A stretch of 64,000 nt of DNA. Source: Leptospira neocaledonica. Its GTDB lineage: Bacteria > Spirochaetota > Leptospiria > Leptospirales > Leptospiraceae. Where the stretch lies: assembly GCF_002812205.1 (NCBI RefSeq), contig NZ_NPEA01000007.1, positions 62,001 through 126,000 of the forward strand. Direction: 5' to 3'. The first letter of the stretch is position 1; every line of letters starts with the position of its first letter. The notes under the pieces are model-generated. The model was not told where the DNA came from. It was given only the letters and a program-made list of their open reading frames with translations, and ran no database searches. Below are positions 1 through 9,932 of the stretch, in pieces. The translations under genes were made by a program, and so were the position numbers.

Positions 1-233
1 TAGATCTAGAAGGGATCAAAAAAACACATCACCCTAAAATCAGGATTGCAGCCCCCTTAGAGGAAGGAGATCCTAGCAGCTTCCAGGCCAGATTTAATGC
101 ATTATTAGAAGCGGCAAAATCGGATCGAGAAGATGAGATTTTCTCTTCTTTTAAAGCTTTAGTGCCTGAGTATAAAATACATAAAGAATATATCAGCGAG
201 GAAACCTCGCGTAAGTTGAAAAATGATGGATAG
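1..233 (+). CDS. FlaA1/CapD-like polysaccharide biosynthesis protein, C-terminal end only
   Basis: An open frame enters from the left edge and stops with TAG at 231-233, giving about 77 residues with no start in the window. It contains PKIRIAAPLEEGD, then FNALLEAAKSDREDEIFSSF and VPEYK. A glutamate-rich helix followed by L-VPEYK is typical of the extreme C-terminus of FlaA1/WbpM/CapD nucleotide-sugar 4,6-dehydratases, membrane-linked enzymes that start O-antigen or capsule sugar synthesis. The catalytic part lies outside the window, so the assignment rests on the tail alone. It overlaps the next gene by 11 bases, which suggests cotranscription. Confidence 0.5.
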   Translation, partial: DLEGIKKTHHPKIRIAAPLEEGDPSSFQARFNALLEAAKSDREDEIFSSFKALVPEYKIHKEYISEETSRKLKNDG

Positions 234-701
234 TCCGAATTTAGAAGACATACAGGCACTTCGAGAATTCAAAAAACAACTCTTTTCAGTGTACTGGGAA
301 AGGTTCGGCACCTTCTATGTACATGTAATGCCTCATCCTGATCTAAAGATCGGAAAAAGAGGACTCGTGGGAGAAGAACCGGAATCAGGTATTATCCTAG
401 TCATAGGACCTCGCGCCGCAAGAGATATCAAAATTGAAGAAGAATGGGTCTATGCAGAACTACAGTTCGGCTATACCTGGGAAGAAGTCTTCCTACCCTG
501 GGACGGAATTTTTAGATATTTCGACAAGTCCCAACAAACAGTCACACAAATGAGAATTTATTTGGGCAAACCGGATGGCCCTCCTAAAAAAGAGGAACCA
601 TCTACGGCTGAAACCAAGGAAGAAGATTCCGATCTAGGATCTGGATCTTCAAAACGAAAAGATAATGTAATCCAAGTAGACTTCGGGAGTAAAACAAAGA
701 A

Positions 702-705
<4 letters not shown>
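223..705 (+). CDS. SspB-like ClpXP adaptor (putative)
   Basis: A soluble protein of 160 residues. The core GIILVIGPRAARDIKIEEEW, then a FG.....VFLPWDGI stretch, matches the SspB pattern in which a Sm-like beta barrel binds ssrA-tagged peptides and hands them to ClpXP. The C-terminal third is charged and disordered and ends in NVIQVDFGSKTKK, which resembles the short ClpX-binding (XB) tail of alphaproteobacterial SspB proteins. The start could be ATG 223 or ATG 226; both overlap the upstream stop. The next gene overlaps by ATGA. Identity is inferred from motif order. A conserved protein of unknown function with an SspB-like fold is the alternative. Confidence 0.55.
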
Positions 706-2309
<1,604 letters not shown>

Positions 2310-2323
2310 TCATTTACCGGAAT

Positions 2324-2371
2324 TTAGAAGACCGGCGGGCACGGAACTACCGAGGCCCGGAAAACTTCTAA
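2324..2371 (+). promoter_or_regulatory. Stem-loop in the leader just upstream of htpX
   Basis: TTAGAAG at 2324-2330 pairs with CTTCTAA at 2365-2371, and inside it GGGC pairs with GCCC, giving a nested hairpin. It ends directly before the AAAAGGAGAA ribosome-binding region of htpX (start 2391). There is no following T run, so it looks more like a leader structure or a weak terminator of the permease gene than a clear intrinsic terminator. Confidence 0.35.
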
Positions 2372-2390
2372 AAAGGAGAACTGTTCGCCT

Positions 2391-3302
2391 ATGGCGCTTT
2401 TTCGCAGATTTGGATTATTCGCACTTACTAATATCGCGGTAATCTTCACGATCGGATTGATTTTAAGACTCACGGGGTTGGATGTTTATCTAGCCAAATC
2501 CGGAGTACCTTACGCTACTACCCTTTTATTCGCTGCAATCTGGGGTATGGGAGGCGCATTCATTTCTTTGCTTCTCTCCAAGTTTATGGTAAAGGCCTCC
2601 ATGGGAGTCCAAATAATCGATCCTAGAAACGCATCCGGATGGCAAAGAGATCTTTTAACTAGAGTACAAAGGTTAGCACAGGCAGCGGGACTCCCGATGC
2701 CAGAAGTTGGATATTACGAATCTCCTGAGATCAACGCATTCGCTACGGGACCTAGCAGAAGTAGCGCATTAGTCGCGGTATCCACCGGGCTTTTGAACGG
2801 AATGGATAGCGAAGAATTGGATGGAGTTCTAGGACACGAACTTTCTCACGTTGCAAACGGAGACATGGTGACCATGACCTTGGTACAGGGAGTGATCAAC
2901 TCATTCGTAATCTTCTTCTCTTGGATCGTAAGTAAATTGATCGTTTCTCAATTAAATCGTAACGATGACAGAGGATCCAGCGGTGGATTCTTTATGGAGT
3001 TTATGATCAGACAACTTCTTATGGTAGTCTTCGGACTTTTAGGCTCCATAGTTGTAGCTTACGTATCCAGAGCCAGAGAGTTCCGTGCTGACGCAGGCGG
3101 CGCAAAATTGGCCGGAAGATCTAGTATGATTGCTGCCTTAGAAAGATTGAAAGTCGCTTTCTCAAGAGATCCTATCGATCAAAGAGGAGAAACTATCGCC
3201 GCTTTGAAAATTTCCAACAGAGCCGGAGGACTTGCTTCCTTATTTGCAACCCACCCTCCTCTAGAAGAAAGAATTGCTGCTCTTAGAGCAAAAGCATACT
3301 AA
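2391..3302 (+). CDS. htpX: Protease HtpX, membrane zinc metalloprotease (M48B)
   Basis: A protein of 303 residues, close to the usual HtpX length. Two hydrophobic segments occupy residues 8-60, the catalytic HELSH is at about H149-H153 (GHELSHVANGD), two more membrane segments span roughly 165-220, and the third zinc ligand is E230 in REFRADAGG. HtpX degrades misfolded membrane proteins at the inner membrane, with the active site on the cytoplasmic face. A good SD (AAAAGGAG) precedes ATG 2391. The gene stands alone between a leader hairpin and a hairpin after its stop. In other bacteria htpX is induced by envelope stress; the presence of HtrA-like genes 650 bases downstream is consistent with that. 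Confidence 0.95.
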   Translation: MALFRRFGLFALTNIAVIFTIGLILRLTGLDVYLAKSGVPYATTLLFAAIWGMGGAFISLLLSKFMVKASMGVQIIDPRNASGWQRDLLTRVQRLAQAAGLPMPEVGYYESPEINAFATGPSRSSALVAVSTGLLNGMDSEELDGVLGHELSHVANGDMVTMTLVQGVINSFVIFFSWIVSKLIVSQLNRNDDRGSSGGFFMEFMIRQLLMVVFGLLGSIVVAYVSRAREFRADAGGAKLAGRSSMIAALERLKVAFSRDPIDQRGETIAALKISNRAGGLASLFATHPPLEERIAALRAKAY

Positions 3303-3311
3303 CCCAAACTC

Positions 3312-3335
3312 GCGGCCTTCTTTTCCGGAGGCCGC
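3312..3335 (+). terminator. GC-rich hairpin after htpX
   Basis: GCGGCCT (3312-3318) pairs perfectly with AGGCCGC (3329-3335) across a 10-base loop, 10 bases after the htpX stop. It lacks a T run on the + strand, so intrinsic termination is uncertain, but its position suits a transcript end or mRNA 3' stabiliser. Confidence 0.45.
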
Positions 3336-3401
3336 TCATCATCCCCATTGAAAAAAGAATTGTTTGTTCCTTTCCGGAAAATGGAATTGGACTTCGAGCC
3401 C

Positions 3402-3935
3402 ATGTCCATAGTTAAAAGCAAAATTCGCACGATCCCGGATTATCCTCGTAAAGGAATCCTATTCAGAGACATCACTTCCCTATTATTAGATCCGGAAGGT
3501 TTAGCTCTTACAATAGGCACTTTCGTGGACCGGTACACAGGCAAAGGAATTACTAAAGTAGCCGGAATCGAAGCCAGAGGTTTTATCATCGGTGCACCTC
3601 TCGCATTCCAATTAGGAGTGGGATTCATTCCGATCCGTAAAAAAGGAAAACTTCCCTCCGAAACTGTTTCCCAAGAATATGATCTGGAATATGGAAAAGA
3701 TGTCATCGAAATACATAAAGATTCTGTAGTTCCCGGAGACAGGATCCTACTCATGGACGACCTGATTGCCACCGGAGGAACTATGATCGCCGCTGTCCAA
3801 TTATTGCAAAAATTAGGTGCAGAAGTTCCCGAAGTCGGAGTCATCATTGATCTTCCGGATCTAGGCGGAGCTACAAAATTAAATAAAGATTTAGGTGTAA
3901 ACGTATTCTCCATCTGTGAATTCGAAGGACATTAA
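3402..3935 (+). CDS. apt: Adenine phosphoribosyltransferase
   Basis: It converts adenine plus PRPP to AMP, a purine salvage step in the cytoplasm. From ATG 3402 the protein has 177 residues and begins [23 protein letters not shown], the standard Apt N-terminus. IEARGF, then the flexible-loop region [20 protein letters not shown], and the PRPP-binding motif [14 protein letters not shown] are all present. Upstream in-frame starts exist (ATG 3381, TTG 3348), but they add residues not found in the family. The protein ends eight bases before the protease gene start and the two are likely cotranscribed. Confidence 0.93.
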   Translation: MSIVKSKIRTIPDYPRKGILFRDITSLLLDPEGLALTIGTFVDRYTGKGITKVAGIEARGFIIGAPLAFQLGVGFIPIRKKGKLPSETVSQEYDLEYGKDVIEIHKDSVVPGDRILLMDDLIATGGTMIAAVQLLQKLGAEVPEVGVIIDLPDLGGATKLNKDLGVNVFSICEFEGH

Positions 3936-3942
3936 GCATCTC

Positions 3943-5403
3943 ATGCAGTTCCTGAAATCTGGTCTTATTGTACTAGTATTTTCCCTTCATTTTCCTCTAT
4001 TCTCTGAGGAAAAAAGCGATTTCGATCATGTGCGAAAAGCAGTCGTACAAATCAAAGTATATTCCCAAGCATTTAGTGCATTTACCCCTTGGGCCACAGA
4101 CGGGGTCCGGGCAAGTTCGGGCACTGGATTCCTGATCGGGAATAAAAGAATATTAACAAATGCTCATGTGATCTCAAACGCAAAGTATGTTCAGGTCCAG
4201 AGATATAACCAGACTGAATGGTACAGGGTCAAAATTTTACATGTGGCCCACGACTGCGACCTAGCAGTTTTAGAAGCAGAAGACCCAGAATTTTATAAAG
4301 ATTCCACAGATCTAAGTTTGGGAGAAATTCCGGAGCTGAATTCTTCTCTTATAGTTGTAGGATATCCAATCGGCGGGAATAAGGTTTCCGTAACCAGAGG
4401 AATCGTTTCTAGAAAAGAACAATCTAAATACGAACATTCTTCCGTGGACAGTCACTTGGTTTTACAAGTAGATGCCGCCATTAACCCGGGGAATTCGGGA
4501 GGACCTGCCATCCAAAACAATAAGGTGGTGGGAGTTGCCTTCCAAGTTGCTACCAAAGGGGAAAATATCGGTTATCTCATCCCTACCAAAGTGATCCGTC
4601 ATTTTCTAAAAGATATAGAAGACGGAAAATACGACGGTTACGTCGAACTTGGAATTGGAACATTCAATTCTTTTAATACTTCTCTCAGAAAAGTAAAAGG
4701 GATCCCGGAGGGTTTAGAAGGTGTATTCGTAACCAGGATACTTCCGAACGGTTCCGCTGACGGGTATCTGAAAGAAGGAGATTATCTGACAGAGATTGAT
4801 GGTCTTGCCATCGGAAGAAACGGGACTATTACCTTAGACAAGGACGCCCGAGTAGATTTTACAGAAACAGTAGATGATAAGTATTCCGGAGAATCGATCC
4901 GATTCAAAGTATTCCGTAATGGCAAACTGATCGATGTGGAATTTAAGGCCAAAAGAATGCCTGATTTCGATTTTATGAGAAACAGGTACGATACCGCATT
5001 TGATTATTCCATGATAGGCGGGCTATTATTCCAAGAAATGTCCAGAGATCTTCTGGGGGCATGGAGCAGAAGTGGAAATACTTCCGGCGGCAGCCAGTTC
5101 TTATATAGATACGATTATTTTATAGAAGATGGGATCGGCAGAACCAAAAAGGCGGATGTGGTTCTATACAGAAAATTGGCTCATCCGGTAAATTCTTCCT
5201 CCGACTATTTCCTAAATTTAGTTTTGGAATCGGTAAACGGAGAACCAATCAATAGTCTTGCAGACCTGAAAAGAATTATCGCAGATTCAAAGTCCAAGTT
5301 TTTAAAATTAAAATTTTTGAATATAGATCTCCCATTGATTATGGATCGAGAAGAAACCCAAAAGGCGGATTCCCAGATCAGAAGCACCTACGGTTTGGAG
5401 TAA
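3943..5403 (+). CDS. Exported HtrA/DegP-like serine protease with PDZ domain
   Basis: A trypsin-fold protease of the S1C type. ATG 3943 gives a clear signal peptide (MQFLKSGLIVLVFSLHFPLF). The catalytic triad in this numbering is H75 (TNAHVIS), D106 (HDCDLAVLE) and S185 (NPGNSGGPA). A PDZ domain follows at about residues 225-325 (GVFVTRILPNGSADGYLKEGD), and the last 130 residues have a second PDZ-like end with VNGEPINSLADLKRII. It is probably a periplasmic or outer-membrane quality-control protease. A GTG at 3916 would also open the frame but would overlap apt and bury the signal peptide. A protease-like paralog without the serine starts three bases after its stop. Confidence 0.88.
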   Translation: MQFLKSGLIVLVFSLHFPLFSEEKSDFDHVRKAVVQIKVYSQAFSAFTPWATDGVRASSGTGFLIGNKRILTNAHVISNAKYVQVQRYNQTEWYRVKILHVAHDCDLAVLEAEDPEFYKDSTDLSLGEIPELNSSLIVVGYPIGGNKVSVTRGIVSRKEQSKYEHSSVDSHLVLQVDAAINPGNSGGPAIQNNKVVGVAFQVATKGENIGYLIPTKVIRHFLKDIEDGKYDGYVELGIGTFNSFNTSLRKVKGIPEGLEGVFVTRILPNGSADGYLKEGDYLTEIDGLAIGRNGTITLDKDARVDFTETVDDKYSGESIRFKVFRNGKLIDVEFKAKRMPDFDFMRNRYDTAFDYSMIGGLLFQEMSRDLLGAWSRSGNTSGGSQFLYRYDYFIEDGIGRTKKADVVLYRKLAHPVNSSSDYFLNLVLESVNGEPINSLADLKRIIADSKSKFLKLKFLNIDLPLIMDREETQKADSQIRSTYGLE

Positions 5404-5406
5404 TAC

Positions 5407-6933
5407 GTGAAATCCAAGATCTTTCTAGTCATTATCAGCCTTTGTGTTTTCAGTTCCGGACTATCCGCTAAAAAATCGAAACCTTCCCCTAAGTCCGTTC
5501 CGAACGGAATGGCATCTCAGGCAAAGGCGGAAGAAGAATACAAAAAGAGTATAGTCCAAGTAAAGATCTCCTACCAAGAGCCTGATTATTTTAACCCTTG
5601 GAAAAAGAAAAACCCAAAGGTAAGAAGAGGAGTAGGGATCGTAGTTCCTGGCGAAAAGATCTTATTACCGGCACATCTACTCACCTACTCTACATTGATA
5701 GAAGTTAAAAAATATTCTTCTTATGCCGAGACAAAGGCGATCGTAGCAAGACAAGACTTCGAATCCGATTTAGCATTATTAAAAATAGAAGAAGAAAACT
5801 TCTTTAAGGATCTAACCCCGTTTGAATTCCAAAAAGAAATAGATTATCCTAGACAGGTTTCTATCTATCAATTGGACAATTCTGGTTCTATTCAATCCGC
5901 TTCAGGCTCTCTCATCAGCATGGACCTGGACCAATATTCGCAAGGAATGGTAGAACTTCCTGTTCTGGATGTAAATTCCACTGAAACATTAAACGGAAAC
6001 GGAGAAGTTCTATTAGAAAAAGGAAAAGTAAGCGGGATACTTTTCGATTTCTCAGGAGATAAAAACTCAGGTAGAGCGATTCCTTCTTTCTTGATCAGCA
6101 AATTTCTAGGGGATTTCGGTAAGACTGAAATACCTTTTAAAGGATTCCGTTATAGACCGATCATCGATAAGGCCACTAAGGATTTTTATTCCCTCAAAAC
6201 AAAAGACCAAGGGATCTTAGTAGCGGAAATTTTGCCGGAAAGTTCAGCAGATGGAATCTTAAAGATCGGCGATGTGATTCTAGAATTTGGCGGCAAAAAG
6301 ATAGATTCCAAAGGATATTTCCAACATCCAAAATACGGCAAACAGGTTCTCTCTTATATCGCGCATCTAGGAGATGAATTCGGCTATCAAATTGGCAAAC
6401 AAGTCCCGGTTAAAATCATCCGGTCTGGCAAAGAAGAAGAAGTTCAACTCACCTTAAAATCATTTCCTTATTCTTCTATTCGGATCCCTCATAGAAATCT
6501 AGGATCCAAATCCGAATATTATTTCGACGGTGGTTTCCTATTCGTGGAACTTTCCGAAGGATATTTACTGGAATGGGGAAAAGATTGGAGATCTAAAGTA
6601 GATCGTAAACTTCTATACACATTCGATTATCATAAGTTTTCTAGCGGGGATAAGAAGGAAGGTAAATTCGTATTACTTTCCCAAGTGATTCCAGATGAAT
6701 CCAACCAAGGTTATCACGAAATTTCAGGAAGACTCGTGGATCAAGTAAACGGTAAACCTGTAATGTCTGTCCAAGATATTTCCAATGAAGTGAAATCATC
6801 CAAGTCAAGATACATTACAATTTTGTTAGATGATGGAACGGATATTGTTTTGGATAAAGAAAGTCTAATATCTGCTAACCAAAGAATCCAAAAAGAATAT
6901 AGGATTCCCAAATCCTCGATGGGTTCTCGTTAA
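5407..6933 (+). CDS. Exported HtrA-like pseudoprotease, paralog of the upstream gene
   Basis: A protein of 508 residues starting at GTG 5407, with a signal peptide (KIFLVIISLCVFSSGLSA) and the same domain order as its upstream neighbour. The His and Asp positions are still recognisable (LLPAHLL H90; ESDLALLK D121), but the NPGNSGGPA segment is replaced by NSTETLNGNGEVLL around residues 190-203, so the nucleophilic serine and oxyanion loop are gone. The PDZ region is kept (AEILPESSADGILKIGDVI), and so is the C-terminal VNGKPVMSVQDISNEV. It is therefore probably non-catalytic and may bind substrate or regulate the active partner; this role is inferred from the tandem arrangement. Confidence 0.8.
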   Translation: MKSKIFLVIISLCVFSSGLSAKKSKPSPKSVPNGMASQAKAEEEYKKSIVQVKISYQEPDYFNPWKKKNPKVRRGVGIVVPGEKILLPAHLLTYSTLIEVKKYSSYAETKAIVARQDFESDLALLKIEEENFFKDLTPFEFQKEIDYPRQVSIYQLDNSGSIQSASGSLISMDLDQYSQGMVELPVLDVNSTETLNGNGEVLLEKGKVSGILFDFSGDKNSGRAIPSFLISKFLGDFGKTEIPFKGFRYRPIIDKATKDFYSLKTKDQGILVAEILPESSADGILKIGDVILEFGGKKIDSKGYFQHPKYGKQVLSYIAHLGDEFGYQIGKQVPVKIIRSGKEEEVQLTLKSFPYSSIRIPHRNLGSKSEYYFDGGFLFVELSEGYLLEWGKDWRSKVDRKLLYTFDYHKFSSGDKKEGKFVLLSQVIPDESNQGYHEISGRLVDQVNGKPVMSVQDISNEVKSSKSRYITILLDDGTDIVLDKESLISANQRIQKEYRIPKSSMGSR

Positions 6934-6990
6934 AAAGACTTAACCCACTTCTTTTTTCTAAACGATCGTACGAAAAAAGACCCAAAACCC

Positions 6991-7011
6991 GGATTCTTCG
7001 GAAAGAATTCC
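6991..7011 (+). other. Hairpin in the 295-base gap after the pseudoprotease
   Basis: GGATTCTT pairs with AAGAATTCC around CGGA, with one bulge. No T run follows on the + strand, although the reverse strand has a T-rich tract some 13 bases further. The remainder of the gap to 7228 contains no convincing gene or promoter that I could support. Confidence 0.3.
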
Positions 7012-7228
7012 ACATTCAACCCGGTCTAATTCTATAGGAATGAAGGTTTGGGTTAGTTTTGTAGAATTTCCCCGTTTTTACCGGTGAGTTTTTAGAAATC
7101 AAACCTGAACTTCCGCCAGATCGGCAGCTTAGTTGGGTTTTCCTAATCGATTTTCAAAGGGTTTTTTCTTTGCCCGTGAGCTGAGTTCGAAAACATGGCA
7201 GGTATAGCCGATAAGAGAGGGTTCTTTT

Positions 7229-7582
7229 ATGAAACGGACCGAATTGGAGAGACGAGAAAGAGATCTCCGCAAAGCGCAAAAAAAACAAGAGGCCCTAGAT
7301 AAACGCGGAGGCGGAAACGGAGTCGGCGATTTTATCGATCAACTTTCCGGGTTATTCCGTTACGACGCCACTGAGATCTTTAATACGAAAGACGATATCA
7401 ATATTCTGGAAGTTTTGGAAGAGATGCAAGTGATCCTTCCCCAGAAAAAATGGGACGATGTTCTCAAAAAGGCGATTAAGAAAACAGGCGTTGTAGAAAA
7501 AGAAAGAGCCTACAAAGAGCTTGTGGAACTTCTGAACGTTGAAGAAGAAAACGAGGATGCAGAGGAAGAAGTAGGCGTTTAA
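7229..7582 (+). CDS. Conserved hypothetical protein, charged and helical
   Basis: A protein of 117 residues with no signal peptide or membrane segment. The first 25 residues are strongly basic and predicted coiled (TELERRERDLRKAQKKQEAL), the middle contains FIDQLSGLFRYDATEIF, and the tail is acidic (EEENEDAEEE). The family is not recognised. An AGAGAGGG purine stretch precedes ATG 7229 at a suitable distance. A DUF4269 gene follows 18 bases later, so the two may be cotranscribed. Confidence 0.7.
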   Translation: MKRTELERRERDLRKAQKKQEALDKRGGGNGVGDFIDQLSGLFRYDATEIFNTKDDINILEVLEEMQVILPQKKWDDVLKKAIKKTGVVEKERAYKELVELLNVEEENEDAEEEVGV

Positions 7583-7600
7583 TTCGCCTGCTTTGTCTGA

Positions 7601-8092
7601 ATGACAAACCGATTCTCGGATTGTACTTCACTTTTAAAAGAGCATCAAATATTCCAGATCCTTTCCGAATTCTCACCTGAATTCGTAGGTTCCATTCCGA
7701 TCGGAGTGGAGCTTCCCCAATCCGACATTGATATAATTTGCGAGTTAAAACCTTCTCTCCTGAAAGTTTTAGATTCTTTTTCTTCTTATCCCGGTTTTCA
7801 ACTCTCCGAAAAAGTTTTGAGCAAGGTCCCTTCTATCATCTGTAGATTCCGTTTGGGATCTGAAAAAGTAGAGATCGTTGCACAAGACCTTCCCCCTAAA
7901 AAACAAATCGCTTATTTACATATGATTATAGAGGAAAAGATCCTGAAAGAGAAAGGAGATAACTTTAGGTTGTCTGTATTGGAGAAAAAGAAGTCCGGAA
8001 AAAACACCGAAGAGGCGTTCGCGGAACTTTTAGGTCTGGAAGGAGATCCATATTTTTCTCTTTTAGAATATGGAAAAAGGACGAACGAATAG
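7601..8092 (+). CDS. DUF4269 nucleotidyltransferase-like protein
   Basis: A cytoplasmic protein of 163 residues. GSIPIGVELPQSDIDIICE near residues 30-48 shows the G-S...SD-x-D pattern of the polymerase-beta nucleotidyltransferase fold, and the following RFRLGSEKVEIVAQDLPPKK and LRLSVLEKKKSGKNTEEAF-like segments are the usual layout of DUF4269. The substrate is unknown. The gene ends just before a hairpin shared with the convergent RRM gene. Confidence 0.7.
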   Translation: MTNRFSDCTSLLKEHQIFQILSEFSPEFVGSIPIGVELPQSDIDIICELKPSLLKVLDSFSSYPGFQLSEKVLSKVPSIICRFRLGSEKVEIVAQDLPPKKQIAYLHMIIEEKILKEKGDNFRLSVLEKKKSGKNTEEAFAELLGLEGDPYFSLLEYGKRTNE

Positions 8093-8097
8093 GAAAA

Positions 8098-8121
8098 CTC
8101 GGGGAAGTTTCCTTCCCCGAG
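8098..8121 (-). terminator. Intrinsic terminator of the RRM gene, between convergent genes
   Basis: CTCGGGGAAG (8098-8107) pairs perfectly with CTTCCCCGAG (8112-8121) around a four-base loop. On the minus strand the stem is followed by TTTT (8097-8094), making a good intrinsic terminator for the RRM gene. On the plus strand it may still mark the transcript end of the DUF4269 gene. Confidence 0.8.
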
Positions 8122-8128
8122 AAAGATC

Positions 8129-8386
8129 TTAATGTCTTCTTGGTTTATTAAAAGTCTGAGGTTTTGCGATATCGATATTCAAAGTTCTACCTTTGAACTC
8201 GGTTCCGTTTAGGCTGTTCTTCGCGTTTTCAGCTTGCTCCTCGCTAGCCATTTCCACGAATCCGAATCCTTTACCTTCAATTACTTTTGCATAAGCTACT
8301 TCTCCGTAGTTGGAGAATAGTTCACTGATTTCCTGCTGGCGAACAGAGTAATTAAGATTTCCTACAAAAAGTTTGCGATTCTGCAT
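8129..8386 (-). CDS. Small RNA-binding protein with one RRM domain
   Basis: A protein of 85 residues consisting almost wholly of one RRM: RNP2 is LFVGNLNY and RNP1 is KGFGFVEM, with the beta-alpha-beta-beta-alpha-beta order intact, then a short basic tail (KPQTFNKPRRH). It likely binds single-stranded RNA, as do the cold-responsive RRM proteins of cyanobacteria and spirochaetes. ATG at 8386 is chosen because GAGGAAAGC lies directly upstream; the longer frame from 8464 adds 26 residues with no RRM similarity. A long leader and a candidate promoter lie upstream, and a strong terminator downstream, so it appears monocistronic. Confidence 0.88.
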   Translation of the reverse strand: MQNRKLFVGNLNYSVRQQEISELFSNYGEVAYAKVIEGKGFGFVEMASEEQAENAKNSLNGTEFKGRTLNIDIAKPQTFNKPRRH

Positions 8387-8603
8387 GCTTTCCTCGAACA
8401 AAAAATTTAGGCAGCTTCCGACTCGCAAACGGGAGACCAACTCGCCTTCCCATAGACATAACACTCTTTAAGAACAGCGGATTGATTTGAACGACGGTAA
8501 AATCGCGGATAGCAGGGTTTCTAAGAGAAGCAAAGCTCGGATTTCACCGATCTGATTACAATGACACGTGCGGATTTCTGAACAGCGGACCTACAATAAG
8601 ACC

Positions 8604-8631
8604 ATTCTAATTCTTTTATAAGAAGAATCAA
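8604..8631 (-). promoter_or_regulatory. Candidate sigma-70 promoter for the RRM gene
   Basis: Read on the minus strand, TTGATT (8631-8626) and TAGAAT (8609-8604) are separated by 16 bases. Transcription from here would give a leader of roughly 210 bases before ATG 8386, which would be long but is common for cold-regulated RNA-binding proteins. The rest of the 307-base gap (8387-8693) holds no gene that I can support. This is a pattern match only. Confidence 0.3.
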
Positions 8632-8693
8632 GTCTAAGAAAATTTTTGCCGAGATTCATATGCAAAAAAACTTAGATAAGAATCCGTGACCGA

Positions 8694-9932
8694 TCACCAG
8701 ACCAAGTGACGTAAAGGTTTGGAAACAAATGCTAATTTTATTAAGAATGAAATTAAAATAATACCTGTAAGCGCCCAGTAGGTTCCGCTCGGAAGGGACT
8801 CATCTTCTTTTTCCCAAAAAATTAATAAAGGAAGGCTGAATGTAAACATTCTGGAAACATTTTCGTAGGTGGCCCAATAGAGAACATACCCTCCCGCATA
8901 CGTGGTCAATAAAAGAATTCCAAAACCTAAGCGAAATGCCAGGCCCTTCTTCCCATCCCCTTTGAATAATAGATAGGTCCCCGATAAAAGAAGAAGTACC
9001 AAAGGAAATCTGGAGAATTTTTTGATCAGAAGGATCAGATTTCTATCTCCTGAAACTAGAGCTTGTTGGACTTCCCCGAAATATCCTAAAAGTCCCCCGA
9101 ATGGATCAAAAAAATGGCCTAAACTTCCGGGGGTCCATTCAGGAAATTGGGTTCTTAAGTATAAACTCCAGGCTCCAGGTAGGATCAAAGAAGAAGCGAC
9201 CCAAATACTTTTTTTGAATTCCTTTTGGAATAGTGTAGTCAACCCTAAAGGGAAAAACAAAAAGATAGCCTGCTCTTTCGTGAGAATGGCAAGCCCTGCT
9301 AATAAGGAGAAACTTATAAATCTTTTTCTAATAAAGGCCCAATATGCGAGGACACTTAGGCCCATCATAACCGTATCTGATACAAGTAAGATATAACTTC
9401 CCAGTGCAAACGGGGAAAGTAGATAGAATGTGCTTAAATATTTTTTAGGATCCGGCAATAAGTCTCGGATCGCCAAATAAGATAGGTAAAAGATCCCTAG
9501 ATTCAAAATGTACATCCCGAAGATGGTCCCATACATTCCCAACCAACCGAATGGGGAAACTAAAAGTGGATAACCGATCCTAGGAGCCCTAAAACTGGTT
9601 TCAAAACCATTAGGCCAATTCAAACTGAAACTAGATAACATCCTAGAATAATAATAAAAGATCTGCCCATCATATCCGGCGCCTAGATTCCCCTCCTCTC
9701 CTAAGAACACGATTGCACCTGGAGGAGTTTGTTCTTTGTTTTGTTCGGCAAATTCCTTTCCGAAATTTATCTGGGAACTCGGACTCCAAGAGTATTTCTT
9801 CCAAACACAAAAGGAGGAGAATGAATACAAAATAAGAAAAAGTAAGCTAACTAGTTTAAGATTTCCTAAAACACCGATCCATTCGGCTTTCAGTTTTTCA
9901 TTCTGTAAAAATTTAGAGAAAAATCGGAACAT
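8694..9932 (-). CDS. GT-C-like multi-pass membrane protein, probable glycosyltransferase
   Basis: A protein of 412 residues with about ten hydrophobic segments. After the first membrane helix a periplasmic loop contains GAGYDGQIFYYYSRM and later FRAPRIGYPLLVSPFGW, which is the pattern (GYDGQ-FYY ... YR-R--YPLL) of membrane proteins annotated in cell-surface glycopolymer synthesis and related to GT-C glycosyltransferases. It likely acts at the outer face of the inner membrane using a lipid-linked sugar, but donor and acceptor are unknown. Its start directly abuts the stop of the gene before it in the operon fur-like, DUF1574, GT-C. Confidence 0.6.
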   Translation of the reverse strand: MFRFFSKFLQNEKLKAEWIGVLGNLKLVSLLFLILYSFSSFCVWKKYSWSPSSQINFGKEFAEQNKEQTPPGAIVFLGEEGNLGAGYDGQIFYYYSRMLSSFSLNWPNGFETSFRAPRIGYPLLVSPFGWLGMYGTIFGMYILNLGIFYLSYLAIRDLLPDPKKYLSTFYLLSPFALGSYILLVSDTVMMGLSVLAYWAFIRKRFISFSLLAGLAILTKEQAIFLFFPLGLTTLFQKEFKKSIWVASSLILPGAWSLYLRTQFPEWTPGSLGHFFDPFGGLLGYFGEVQQALVSGDRNLILLIKKFSRFPLVLLLLSGTYLLFKGDGKKGLAFRLGFGILLLTTYAGGYVLYWATYENVSRMFTFSLPLLIFWEKEDESLPSGTYWALTGIILISFLIKLAFVSKPLRHLVW

